A stretch of DNA of 64,000 bases from Agapanthus africanus. Taxonomy: Eukaryota; Streptophyta; Magnoliopsida; Asparagales; Amaryllidaceae. The translations under genes and the position numbers were made by a program. Shown here one piece after another: positions 47,831 to 59,446 of the stretch. The notes beneath the pieces were generated by a model. That model saw only the letters and a list, made by a program, of their open reading frames with translations. It did not search any database and was not told where the DNA came from. Location: positions 218,074,996 to 218,138,995 of the forward strand of contig JASDDO010000024.1 of NCBI GenBank assembly GCA_030015575.1, read 5' to 3'. Within the stretch, counting starts at the first letter, position 1; each line of letters begins with the position of its first letter.

Positions 47831-47872
<42 letters not shown>
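47831..47872. repeat. (AT)21 microsatellite
   Basis: About 42 bases of AT in the 5' LTR of T. The aligned run is about 10 bases in the LTR at 27012 and about 24 in that at 36192. Confidence 0.85.
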
Positions 47873-47877
<5 letters not shown>

Positions 47878-49828
47878 CTGTTAGATATCCTTAATTGATT
47901 GCTTGGTTTATTATAATATGTCCTGATCAAACTATAGATGCAAAAGTGAATAATGTAATCGAGTAAGTCAAATAAAAATGCAAGTCATATCAATTGCAAT
48001 ATAGAATCGAGTCAAGATAGTTCGAGTAGAATGAGTTCGAGTTAACGTTCAAGTTTAGGTTCGAGTTTAGAGTTTAAGTTCAAATTTGGATTCGAGTTTG
48101 TATTCGAGTTAAAGACATTTCATATTAATGGATTTAGCTTTGAAGATATTAAACTTAGGAATAATCGGACAACCATTGCACATGGACGGCAGGATTTGTG
48201 TTTTTTCCCAAAACGATTACCATTGATAATTCCATTAATTTGCAGTGTTATTTATCCTAGATAGGCAAACACTTACTTTCTCCTACTCCCTGAAGCTCAA
48301 GAAAAATGAGACCACTTAAACCTATATTAATGCAGGGTCCTTAAAGATTTATCAAGTTGTTTATTATGTATTTATATTGTTTGCATTTTTCGAGGGGGTT
48401 TCATAAAAAATGTTTTAATATTGTTTTAAAAATCAATCTCGAGAGTGATTTAGAATATTAAGAGTTTTATAGAAATGTATTTTAGTTTAGGTGGTATTTT
48501 AGTGATAAAAATCTAGATTTTAAAAGTTTATGGTATTTTTATGAAAACTACACTTTTGGAAACTTTAGGGTATTATATTAAAATTTTAATCTTTCATTTA
48601 AAAATATATTTTTTGCAATTTGTTTTTATTGAAAATACGTATAATTTTATATAAATTTTCTAAAATTTAATTTATCTTAAAAAGTCGTATTTCATTAAAC
48701 CGTATTTTATTTTCTTTCGAGACTGAATTCTCCATGAGGAGTTCTGTATCTCACTCAACTATTCTAAGGACGCGTGATAAACCGCATCATCCATAAATGG
48801 GTTCCCCTAAAAGGGTTGTAGAGGCGCAATTGCAAAGGATTTAAAGATATCGATAAAAAATGCTTTTTATAAAAGTAATGATATTTTAATGTAATTGTTT
48901 TATTTTGGCTAAATTTGTAACCTAGCATACCGTGCTATGAAGCCATAGTGTATGTGATGGGGCAAATCATTACCCCATGAGTTTTCTAGAGGTATATATT
49001 TCTAGAAATTGATAAAAGAAAGGCTAATTTAAAAGTTCATGGTATTTATATGAAAAAGTTTGTATAATGTTTATTTCGTATGAAATTTTAATTACATCAA
49101 AAGGTTAAAAATGTAAATAATATTTTCAAGTGATATTATTGTATTTGTGTGACATATAGACCAATCAAATACGATAAAAATATTTAAAAGAAAGATTTTT
49201 AAGGTTAACTCCGTTTTGTCGATATGATTTTTAGAAAGCGGGTTGAGTCGAAATGAAAGAAAGAAATATGGCGTAGAGAAAAGAGTAAGAAAGTGAGAGG
49301 AAGTTTTTGTGGCATCGAGATATCAGTTTCGCCCTTCGATGGAACGAACTTTGAACGCTTACTCCACTTGACTAGCCTTAACCTTTCTTGAACTTAAAGA
49401 ATTTTTAAAGAAATTTTCAGAATATAAGAGAGATAGGGAATGGTGTGATATTGATAGAGACGAATATAAGTATATGGTGAATTAAAAAAAATTAAAAATT
49501 TGAGTAAAGAGAGTGTAAATGGGTAGATGAAGGGCTGGACTGCTCTCTGTTTAATTGTAGAGAAATCAAACAATAATATAGAGTAGAGGAGAACTGAAAG
49601 GGTGCACGGGCAAAGAATGGAAGGGTTTGGGCTCATCTGAACCGCCAGTAGCGGCCATGGGGTGTTTTCGGCAGTTGAAACATTGCCACGTGGCTCGAGC
49701 TTTGTGCCATGTGAGTTATTCTCATTTATCCTATTTTATTTTTTTTGAAACTTTTCGATTCTCCGTGTATTGCACATACAACTCTTACACTTCCGAAAAG
49801 TTAAAAAGAAAAAATATTAAAAATAATT

Positions 49829-49897
49829 GGGACTGATAGGATTTGAACACGCAGGCTATGACACAGCAGTAGAAAGCATTTACCAATGAGCTACAAG
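49829..49897 (-). other. tRNA-like module in the 5' LTR of T
   Basis: Minus strand CTTGTAGCTCATTGGTAAAT (A-box-like) and GTGTTCAAATCC (B-box-like) about 40 bases apart, near the start of the LTR. It resembles the head of a tRNA-derived SINE. No cloverleaf could be closed by eye, so it is not called a tRNA gene. Confidence 0.55.
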
Positions 49898-50009
49898 TTA
49901 TTTCTTTCTTTTATTGAACAATATTTACTTATAACTCCTAGTCAGGCTAAAATACCCTTTCTATACATTTGAACAAGTACATTTGTACAAGTATTTCAGA
50001 GTCGTTACA

Positions 50010-50660
50010 GGAAGTTTAGTTTACCTTACTATGACACGTCCTGATATTGCACATGTTGTGCATCTTATGAGTCAATTTGTTTCCGATCCCCGAAAACTAC
50101 ACTTAACTATTGTTCACCGCATCATTCGCTATCTTCGCTATACTCTAACCATAGGCTTATCATATCTTCGCACATCATCCCTAAAGCTAAGAGCATTTTC
50201 GAATGCTGACTATGCTGGTTGCAAGAATACACGACGATCAGCTACAGAATATTGCATTTTCCTGGGTAGTTCTCTTATCTCTTTGAAATCCAAAAGGCAA
50301 CCAATTGTGTCGAAGTCTTCTATAGAAGCAAAATATCGAGCAATGTTATCAACTTGTGGAGAAATTAGTTGACTTCGACAACTTCTCACTGACTTTGGTA
50401 TTCAATTTTCCTCTCCCACTCCATTATTTTGTAATAACAAGAGTGCAGTCAAAATTGTTAGCAATCATGTCTTTCATATGGACAAAGCATATTGAGATGG
50501 ATTGTCATTTCATTCATGAAAATTTTGAAAACGGAATTATCTCACTTGCTCATGTTTCTGCCAAAGAGCAACTTGCTGATTTTTTTACGAAGTCCCAAAC
50601 AAAGAAGCGCCATGATTATTATATTAGCAAACTGATGATGACCCATCATCAGTTTGAAGG
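50010..50660 (+). pseudogene. pol: RNase H end of copia D, right of chromovirus T
   Basis: Opens GSLVYLTMTRPDIAHVVHLM and continues with the copia RNase H blocks ADYAGCKNTRRSATEYCIFLG, ISLKSKRQPIVSKSSIEAKYR and ADFFTKSQ, then the purine tract and 3' LTR. It is the part of D cut off by element T. A few breaks. Confidence 0.85.
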
Positions 50661-50664
50661 GGAG

Positions 50665-50965
50665 TGTGAAAAGAGAAGAATGGGATAGAATAATGGAGGA
50701 AATGAGCTGGATACAGTTATCAATGATGGGATCAATCAGTGCTGAAAATGTGCTGGTATTATAATGAAAATGGGCTGGAAATATCTATATTTAGCAGATA
50801 TAAATACTGTAATTAACTGTTGTAATCTCTGAAATACATTCCTAATATAACTATTTTGTATATTACAAATAAGGATTACTCCCTTTTAATTAATACAGAA
50901 AACTACAGAGAGTTTCACACCATTCTCTTAAGATTATCCCTTCTGTATCTTTTTACATTATTTCA
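50665..50965 (+). mobile_element. 3' LTR of copia D
   Basis: TGTGAAAAGAG...TTATTTCA, 301 bp, after GAAGGGGAG. About 11% different from the 5' LTR at 30123. Confidence 0.85.
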
Positions 50966-51117
50966 TAGCGGCGATGATTATTTCCTTCTTAATTATTACC
51001 AGAACACTAAATAAATGTCGGTTATGTAGTATTTGAACCTTGCTTGTTTTGTTGCCGATTGTACGGATTTAGGTATAAATTAAAACTAATATAAACTTTT
51101 TTTATTTTATCTAGACT
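50966..51117. other. Flank between copia D and the CACTA element
   Basis: AT-rich, no signature. Begins GCGGCGATG, comparable to GCGGCGG just before the 5' LTR of D. Confidence 0.4.
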
Positions 51118-51640
51118 CACTACTGGATACTATACATATTAGAGACCGTCTTAAACGGTTTCTAATACTAAAGGTACGGTCTCTAAAAAGTATTATGGAC
51201 CATTCTTATTTTAAACGGTCGGTAATACACGACAACAAAAAGATTGTTCACTGACATGTGTATTAGCGACCGTCTACGAACGGTCTCTAATACGAACGGT
51301 CACTAATGAATTATTAGCGACCGTTCATCACGGTCGCTAATACTATGCCATGTGGACAAACCAACGACTCTAAATTGTTTTCTGTATCAGTGAACGATCG
51401 CAAATATGGGTATTAGAGATCGTTCCTGTAGCTTGAACGGTCACTAATATCTATATATTTTTGAATTTTTTTTTACAGAAAATGCCTGTTTCCATACAAT
51501 AATATATTTAATCAAAATATAATACGCAAATATAGCGTTTCGATCACAAACAAATATATAAAAACTATATATCACAAACCAATAACATTTTCATCACAAA
51601 CCATTATAAATCCAACAATTTCAATAACTCAAATTGAAAG
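51118..51640. mobile_element. Left end of a CACTA (En/Spm-type) transposon
   Basis: Begins CACTACTGGATAC, the CACTA terminus, after ACT (possible 3-bp duplication). The next 330 bases hold many subterminal words of the type TTAGCGACCGT and ACGGTC(T/G)CTAA in both directions, including a hairpin with arms ATTAGCGACCGT/ACGGTCGCTAAT and a five-base loop (about 51321-51349). Subterminal repeats of this kind bind the CACTA transposase. After 51460 it becomes AT-rich. It is interrupted at 51641 by copia E, and its other end is not in the window. No transposase is visible. Confidence 0.8.
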
Positions 51641-53742
51641 TGTGTCTTACCACCTTTACTAGGTTTCCACATGCATCAAGTATGCAATTTTAAAAAAATC
51701 TAGGTCTAAGCTACACTAACCTAGAATCGAACTAGAGAATTAGAGTTTGTAAGCATGTAAACAAGTTTTACACTAAGTGAATAGAGAATACAACCTTTGT
51801 AGACTGGTCCTTCACTTCTAAAGCTCCAAGTAGTAGTCCCTTAGCTCCAAGTAGTAGTCCCTTGGCTCCAAGTAGTGGTCCTTAAAAATCTTCTTAGGCT
51901 CTACTTGGTGAAAGGAACGAGCTTGCTTCGTCGTCTTCGAGCCCGAAAATGATCCACCTTGATGTTACTCTAACTCAAGCTGCCTCTTCACTAATCAAGA
52001 ATTAGTGAAGCAAACAACCTAATCTTATGGGCTAGATGAGAGTAGGTTGATGAAGTAGAAATTTTGCTCACTTTTGAAATCTCTTTTTCTTTTCCTCCAC
52101 TCAAGAAAACCTAGAGAGCTCTTGAGAGAAAAAGATGAACTAGAGTGAGGAAAATATCATAAGTAATCAAGAGAGAGAATGAACCATGGTTTAAAGATAA
52201 GAGTTGGGTGAGAAAATATCCAGAGTAAAACAAAATTAGTGGGATGAGTCATGGCTTCTACATGCTTTTACAAGCATCTAAGCTATGATCATTTCCAACT
52301 AATTTTGATTTTTCTCTTAATAAATAACCACCCAATTATCTTTAGGTCATGCTGCGAGTCTCATACACCAATGTTCTATGCATCATCTGCCATGACACAA
52401 TAATGTTATATATAATAACCCGGTCATATCACATATAACCTACAAATATTCAATACTATATTAAATCAACACTTGATTCAATAATCAGGTCATATCATAT
52501 ATAACCATTCAGTATCAAATATATATATCATATATCAAATCATTGAATCAATACTTGATTCAATAATCCGGTTATATCACATATAACCTAACCGATATCA
52601 CATATCGCAAGATCAGAATACGGTATCACATACTCGTATTTAATCAAGCTCCCGCACAATCACCATATGTGCCCTATTTTGTTTCGCTTGAGCTAGGAAA
52701 GCTCTGTGTGGGACTCTAAAGACTCTTCAATACTCCAGCAGTAGGTAACGATCACATCAGTCACCCACAAGCCTTCAGCGGTACTAGCTGGACATAACGG
52801 CTACCCAGGTATTAAGAATAGAAGATCAACAAGCAAGCTTGTTTAAACTCCCATAAAACCTATAAGCAAAACTTACCGTACAGTCCGGTCTCTTCGTATG
52901 AAATGTTGTATATCAAGTCTAGGGGTGGAATCGTCAGACCCCAGTAACTTGATAAGTCATGCCGATGTATGGCCTATAACCGTTCAAGAAACTACTGATA
53001 ACACTTATCAGTAAATCTCATCAGCCCTGGCCAGAGACTTGCTGTTATAGCCAATCGAGCATAACGCAGTATCAACTCCCAATACCGGAATAGACAAAAC
53101 CCTTCCTATCGCTCATTGCCTCAATGTGACTTGGGACTGTACCCAAAATCCATCTGTTTGCCCGACTCCTTTGAGCCGTGGTAAGGGAGGAAATCAAAGC
53201 ACAGTGGGAACAACACAAGACTCTATGAAGATCTCGGGTCTACAGACTAACCTGTACAAGTGTCACCAGAGAACTGCTATCTGATGATAGGTATAGTACC
53301 AACTAGGAGTTCTCGGCGAGTCCTGTTCGGTGTACCCATTCTCTAATGAGCACCTGTGTACAATCTTTGATGTCAAACACCAATGGATGTAGGATCAACC
53401 ATCACCCCATACAGGATCAAGAAACGTACACACTAGTCTACTCTGGAATATCTATACCCTGTTTCGATACTCTCTCGACTAGGAACTGTTAAAGGATGCG
53501 CTTGCGGACTACACAAGCCCCACTAGTATGATCTGCATCATAATCCTGGTAGTCAAGCTAACATCTTAAGGGTTTTATCAACATGTATCAGAGAGACAGT
53601 ATAACAATACTAGTGTACATGTTAAGATGAAGAGCAACCAGATAGCATACTATCATGTCGAGCAAGAAAGTTCTCTATATATATGTCCAAGCATCCACTA
53701 TATTATACAATAATGGCCTCTAGGGCATACATATTCCTAACA
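51641..53742 (-). mobile_element. 3' LTR of copia E
   Basis: On the minus strand it starts TGTTAGGAATATGTATGCCC at 53742 and runs to about 51641, where it ends ACACA. It is related throughout to the solo LTR at 32627-34842 (shared ACAAAGGTTGTA, GTTTAC and ATGCxTGTGGAACCT blocks). It has repeats of TTGATTCAATAATC and ATATAACC (52480-52610) and a threefold GCTCCAAGTAGT repeat (51820-51875). The left edge is set by the last bases that align and is good to a few bases. Confidence 0.75.
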
Positions 53743-53754
53743 ATCTCCCACTTG
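53743..53754 (-). promoter_or_regulatory. Polypurine tract of copia E
   Basis: Minus strand CAAGTGGGAGAT directly before TGTTAGGAATATG. Confidence 0.8.
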
Positions 53755-53756
53755 TA

Positions 53757-56462
53757 CTAAGGCCAGTTGCTGTAGTATCTCATACCTAACATCCCAAAAA
53801 GTCTCTCAAATTGCGTCTGGGGGATGGTCTTCGTGAGTGGATCCGCAGTGTTATCCTTCTTGTCAACTCTCCTGATCTCGATCTCCCGGCGATCAACTAT
53901 CTCTCGGATCAGGTGATACAGCCTAAAAATATGTCTGGTTCGCAGATGAGACCGGAGTTCCTTGGCTAAAGCCACAACTCCATTGTTATCACAATATAAG
54001 GGGATTGGATCTTCAATGGATGGAACCATACCATGTTCAGCAATGAACTTCTTCATCCAAACAGCTTCTTTGGCAGCATCGTTGGCAGCGATGTATTCAG
54101 CCTCCATCGTCAAGTCTGCTACGGTATCTTTCTTAGAAATCTTCCAACATACCGCCCCTCCATTGATGGTAAATAAAAAACCCGAGACCGACTTACTGTC
54201 GTTCTCATCACTCTGCAAGCTCGAATCGGTAAAAGACTCCACCTGGAGTTCTCCGTTACCATACACCAAGAACATTTCTTTAGTCCTTCTCAAGTACTTA
54301 AAAATGTTATTCACAGCTGTCCAGTGCTTCTCCCCAGGATCTGATTGATACCTACTTACCACACTAAGTGTGTAAGCTACATCCGGTCTGGTACATAATA
54401 TCGCGTACATGATTGACCCAACTGCAGAAGCATAGGGTATTCCTTGCATGCGAGCCCTTTCCAAATCAGTCTTGGGAGACATCTCTTTGGAGAGAGTGAT
54501 TCCTGAGAAAGCGGGTAAATTACCACGCTTAGAATCTTCCATACTAAACATCTTTAGTTTGGTGTCAATGTACCTGGATTGGGACAATCCCAACATCTGC
54601 TTAGATCTATCAATATAGATCTTAATCCCCAGGATGTAGGAGGCATCACCTTGATCTTTTGTGATAAGAAGAGCTTGACCGAGTATAGCATAGAAACATC
54701 ATTTCCTATCAAGAGTATGTCATCCACGTACAATACGAGGAAGACATCCTTACTCTCTACAACCTTCTTATATATACAAGGTTCATCTACGTTTTTGATG
54801 AAGTCAAACTCTTTGATTGCCACATCAAAACAGATGTTCCAGCTCCGCGATGTCTGCTTTAATCCATAGATTGATTTAAGTAGCTTGCACACCTTTCTGC
54901 TGGCCTCACTATCTACGAAGCCCTCTGGCTGTGTCATGTACACACTCTCTTCTGAATCACCATTTAGAAAAGCGGTCTTGACGTCCATCTGCCAGATTTC
55001 GTATTCATGGTATGCAGCAATGGCAAGTAGGATCCTAATGGATTTAAGCATATCCACTGGAGAAAAGGTTTCATCATAATTGACACCCGGTCGTTGACGA
55101 AAACCTTTTACTACAAGTCTAACTTTGAAGGTCTCAACCTTTCCATCTACACCAAGTTTCTTCTTAAAGATCCACTTGCTCCCGATGGGTTTTACCCTTT
55201 CAGGAACAACTTCCAAAATCCATACTTTGTTAGTGTACATGGATTCCATCTCAGATCGCATAGCATCCAGCCATTTCACAGAGTCTCCACTTGTGATGGC
55301 CTACTCGAAACTAGTTGGGTCATCATCTTCCATGATGCAATCCTCGCTCCCACCGTCTATGAGAAAACCATAGTATCTCTCAGACGGATGAGAAACCCTA
55401 CTATATCTGCGGAGTGGCTGAGGTTCGTCGGGGACTATTGAATCCTCCAGTTCTATCAAATCATCAATTATAGTTTGTGCAGCTGAAACTTCTTCCAGTT
55501 CTACCTCATTACCACTAATTTCTTTTACAACAAATTCTTATTCCAAAAAGGCGGCATATTAAAAAACAAACACTTTTTGTTCTTCAGTGTGGTAGAAGAT
55601 ATATCCATATGAATTCTTTGGATACCCCTCAAACTTGCACAGAACAGTGCCTCGAGCTTGTCCGGATTTTGCTTTTTAACATAGGCCGGACAACCCCATA
55701 TCTTAACTCGTTTAAGAGATGGTCTCTTCTCATACCATATCTTATATGGAGTGGTAGGCACGACGGAACCCTATTCAATAGATATGCAGCTGTCTCAAGT
55801 GCATAACCCCAAAAAGAAATATGCAACTCAGCAATACTCATCATAGAGCGCACCATATCTAATAAGGTGCGATTGCTCTGTTTCGATACACCGTTGTGCT
55901 ATGGTGTATACGGAGGAGTAAGCTGAGAGAGAATCCTATTCTCTTTTAAATAGTCGTGGAATTCCGTGCTCAAGTATTCTCCTTCCCGATCGGATCGTAG
56001 GACTATAATACTTTTACCCGTCTCGTTCTCAAGTTCGTACTTATATTCCTTGAATTTCTCAAAAGTTTCAGATTTTTGTTTCAACAAGAACACATGTCTG
56101 AATCTTGAGAGGTCATCGGTGAATGTAATAAAGTACGAGGAACCATTCCTGGCATGCGTAGACATAGGACTGCATACATCATTATGTATCAGTTCTAAGA
56201 GTTCAGTAGCTCTTTTTCCATATCCAGTAAACAGAGTTTTGGTCATCTTACCTTTGAGACATGACTGGAAAGTTTCATAAGATGTAAATTCAAACGGATT
56301 CAAATATCCATCTTTGTGTAACTTCGCTAGTCTTGTCGCATTGATATGACCAAGTCTACAATACCATAAGAAGGATTCGTTCATTTCTGAAATTTTCCTC
56401 TTGTGTGTGTTCTGCATATTTAGAACTGTAGTTTGATTTAGAACGTATTTACCGTTATACAA
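53757..56462 (-). pseudogene. pol: pol region of copia E: integrase, reverse transcriptase, RNase H
   Basis: Minus strand in copia order. Pre-integrase zinc region (FLWYCRLGHINATRLAKLH) and integrase (DDLSRFRHVFLLKQKSE, then LRSDREGEYLSTEFHDYL) at 55899-56462 and on to about 55525. Reverse transcriptase at 54554-55279 (GSKWIFKKKLGVDG, VRLVVKGFRQRPGVNYDETF, IWQMDVKTAFLNG, VLYVDDILLIGND). RNase H at 53757-54596 (SIMYAILCTRPDVAY, SVSGFLFTINGGAVCWK, TMEAEYIAANDAAKEAVW, ADPLTKTIPQ). Blocks resemble the Angela/Tork lineage. About five breaks. Confidence 0.88.
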
Positions 56463-57039
56463 CGTACTTGTTCACCACCGAAAGACGCGACCGGGACGTT
56501 AGGACGTCATGCCTGAATTTTGGGGGCATATATTATTTGGATTTATTCGTCTACCTCTCCAAAGATGCCATGTTGATTTATAGTACCGTATATCGGAGGT
56601 TTGGACGGATGCGGCCGTTGTAGTGTAACTTCGTAAAATTCCCCCTCGTTTGCAAGGGTTTTTTTTTATTGTAGGGACGCTCTTCCCTGTAGACGCAAGC
56701 CCCTACATTTAATTATGTTACCGTATCGCGATAACCACTTTCTCCTGCTCCAGAAGTTCACTTTGTGTCGTGTGTGTTTGTTTTATTTTTGGTTGCCCGT
56801 GGATTGTATACAGAGACTAATTTATGTTGTCGCTCATAGGGCGTGGATTAGTCCAAATCCGTATATCTTAGATTTGAGTTTGGGTTGATTTAAGGATCGT
56901 TAATCTTATTTGAGATTAAGATCAACTTAAATTTTAGTTAAGGATACGTTAGTCCAATTTGAAACTAAGATCTACTTAATGGGGTTTTAGGATCATTCAG
57001 ATCCAACAAAAGAGCATTTGGGCTCCATTTTTTTGGTTT

Positions 57040-57510
57040 AAGGACGTTATGGTCCGTTGGTAGTATAAGGGCGTTTCAGTCCATAGATCACCATTTTTAA
57101 GGCGAGGGTTGTAGTTTGAGGACGTTACGGTCTGTAGAGTTTAGTTTAAGAACGTTACGGTCAGTAGATCATCATTTTGGAGGTGAGGGTTTAGTTTAAG
57201 GACGTTACGGCCCGTAGTAGTTTGAGGACGTTATGGTCCGTAGTAGTTTGAGAACGTTACGGCCCGTAGAGTTTAGTTTAAGGATGTTACGGTCCGTAGA
57301 TCACCATTTTGGAGGTGAGGGTTTAGTTTAAGGACGTTACGGTCCGTAGATCACCATTTTAGAGGTGTGGGTTGTACTTTGAGGACGTTACGGTCCGTAG
57401 ATCACCATTTTGGAGGTGAGGGTTTAGTTTAAGGACGTTACGGTCCATAGTAGTTTGAGGACGTTACGGTCCGTAAAGTTTAGTTTAAGAATGTTACGGT
57501 CCATAGATCA
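57040..57510. repeat. GGAC-N6-GTCC array in the F3 LTR
   Basis: About a dozen units with the core GGACGTTACGGTCC (GGAC/GTCC arms) alternating with GTTTAGTTTAA and with ATCACCATTTTGGAGGTGAG, which is itself an inverted word (CACC...GGTG). Confidence 0.8.
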
Positions 57511-57959
57511 CCTTGCGCGCACGTATATTTGTTACGTGTCGGGATGAGCAACGATGATATGGGAGACACCCAGCTTGGGGAGTGGTTTGATCTGGGGTGT
57601 GCATGTCAGTTTGGGAAGTGCACTGAAGAGCAGTTGGTTGTCCGGACCCGCCACCTCTCTGAAGACGTTGAAAAATTACAACGACATGTATCAGAGGTGT
57701 GGAGAGATGTACCCATGAACCAATTCCAGTATCGGAGGGAAAAGATCGTGGTGGATCATCTAAGAATTATTGGTCATTTTTGGAGACTAAGATTAACTTA
57801 GGGGAAGTGGAGTGAACCTTATTTTGGATATCATTAATTCACAGATCATTAGTTATGTTTGGGACTAAGATCAATTTGGGGAACGATGAATACAGAGGGG
57901 TTTTGACTTTTGAAGAAATTAGTCAATTTGGGTTAGATTTGGGTCTCTATAATTACCCA

Positions 57960-58540
57960 ACAGTGCTAAATGCCGAGGCATAAAATGCTCACGTGCATTC
58001 CATGTGGGCACTGGAGTAGTGTTGAACACTAAATTTATATGGCGATCATGTGGTGCACGTGAGGCACCTGATTAGTGTTTAACACTAGGGTTGTGTGACG
58101 CTCACGTGATACACGTGAGGTGCTCAAATATAGGTATTGCCCAATTATTTCTCCCTTTTATAGCACTTGATTCTTGTGGCGCTCACGTGTGAAACACATG
58201 AGGCGTCCCAAAGTTGGATTCTGCCCCTTGGCTTTATTGCCTCTCCCTTTATGTAAGTGTTAAACACTTAGTTCCCGTAGTGCTCATGTGTAAAACACGT
58301 GAGACACCCCAAATGAGGGCAATGCCCTCTTATCTTATTTCCTTTTCCTTTCACAGAAGTGCTAAGCATTTGATTGAGGGTAGCGTGCAAAACACGTGAC
58401 TGTCTTAAGAAGTGTTCCTTGCTCCTCTTTTAAACACTCGCGTGGGAAACACGTGAGGCAATCTCAGTCGTTTTCTTTTGTTCATTAGAAACACTCACGT
58501 GGAAAACACGTGAGGTCTTATTATAGTGTTAACACTAAGG
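57960..58540. repeat. G-box pair region of the F3 LTR
   Basis: Repeated words CTCACGTG-N(3-7)-CACGTGAG and AGTGTTNAACACT. At least ten CACGTG or one-base variants in under 600 bp. Confidence 0.75.
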
Positions 58541-59446
58541 AATCACCAGGCCGTTCTTCTGTGATTCTGAGGAATCAAGTTCTCCCTTTGTTCTTTGCAA
58601 GAATTACATTCTTTTTGTAGGGTTAAACCCTAGTTTCAGAGGAATTAAATTCTTATATGTTTTTTTCTGTAAGAGTTAAACTCTTTGAACTAAGTTCTTT
58701 CCTCTAGGCTTTGAATCTGCATGACAGAATCTCCCCGATGAGAATTAAATTCTCAACTTGTGGGGAGATCTACTTTCGCAGATCCCAACCAGAGGAAGAA
58801 CCAAGTTCTTCAACGAAAGGTTAAACCCTTAAAGATGCAAAAAACAGTCTTTTGTTTTTTTTTCTTTACCTAGTGTTTCAAGGAAACAAGTCTTTTCTTT
58901 TGAGAATTAAATTCTCTCACCGTATATTCTTTAAGTCTCTGGGGAGTTCTCTCTCTCTCTCTCTGCAGTCATCTCTCTCTCTCTTTTCTTTTTTTCTTTA
59001 ACTTGAAGTCTTGGGTTCTTTATATAGTGGACAGAAGTTTGTTAATTAGTTTTAGGAAATCTCTCATTGAGAGACTCCAATTGATTTAGGGGTTTTGCCC
59101 GCTGTTGGATCTTTGATCCAAGGGTTTCTGTCTTACAGAACATATTTTCTTGTTTCTTAAACAAGATTAGGAAAATATTTCCCGTACAGAATTTATTCTA
59201 TAGATTGGTGATTTTTTAATCACCGTTGGATTTTTAATCTAAGGGTGTTTGGTTTAACGGAGTACAATATTTCTTTGTTTAGAAATATATGAAAAATATT
59301 TCCCAACTTATGGGATCTTTGATCCGTCTACTTTCTGTTTAATAGAAAATACCATTTCTCATTTAAAACTTCAATTTAATTCTATACTTAATCATCGTTG
59401 GATTGGTTTCTTGTTGAGTAGAATTTAATTCTACGCAGGGAAGTGC

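Larger units (their letters stand above)
36192..50009 (-). mobile_element. Tekay/Del-like chromovirus T (Ty3/gypsy), nearly full length in outline
   Basis: Minus-strand element with 3' LTR 36192-39105, 5' LTR 47055-50009 and the 5-bp duplication GGAAG on both sides (36187-36191, 50010-50014). The interior, read on the minus strand, has gag with zinc knuckles, protease, reverse transcriptase, RNase H, integrase and a C-terminal chromodomain, the order and chromodomain that define chromoviruses. LTRs differ at roughly 12% of sampled sites, suggesting an age of several million years. A Tat-family solo LTR (39694-43113) sits in integrase. Heavily broken (ten or more breaks). Confidence 0.9.
47055..50009 (-). 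mobile_element. 5' LTR of chromovirus T
   Basis: TGTTATGCCCCGCTTTCC to AGAGTCGTTACA on the plus strand, 2955 bp; on the minus strand it begins TGTAACGACTC. It keeps a GCTCGGTAAGTCC block also seen in the solo LTR at 9473 but missing from 27012 and 36192. It is followed by the target duplication GGAAG. Confidence 0.9.
30123..50965 (+). mobile_element. Ty1/copia element D, with both LTRs, split by chromovirus T
   Basis: 5' LTR 30123-30402, primer site 30405-30416, coding from about 30514, polypurine tract GAAGGGGAG just before the 3' LTR at 50665-50965. Chromovirus T (36192-50009) lies within the RNase H part, with the GGAAG duplication, and a solo LTR of copia E lies in the integrase part. 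Outer LTRs are 280 and 301 bp and differ at about 11% of aligned sites, an age of millions of years. GCGGCG lies just outside both outer LTR ends and may be the remains of a target duplication. Many breaks (ten or so) besides the two insertions. Confidence 0.88.
51641..56468 (-). mobile_element. Ty1/copia element E (Angela/Tork-like), 3' half
   Basis: Minus-strand copia with its 3' LTR at 51641-53742, purine tract and pol to 56462. It is inserted in the CACTA element (GAAAG at 51636-51640 is the left copy of a possible duplication) and is itself cut at 56469 by Tat element F3, so gag, protease and the 5' LTR lie beyond the window or are lost. About five breaks in the visible pol. Confidence 0.85.

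Noticed and set aside
49829-49897. Functional tRNA gene
   Set aside because: A- and B-box-like parts are present but the acceptor stem does not pair, and it recurs at the same place in several LTRs.
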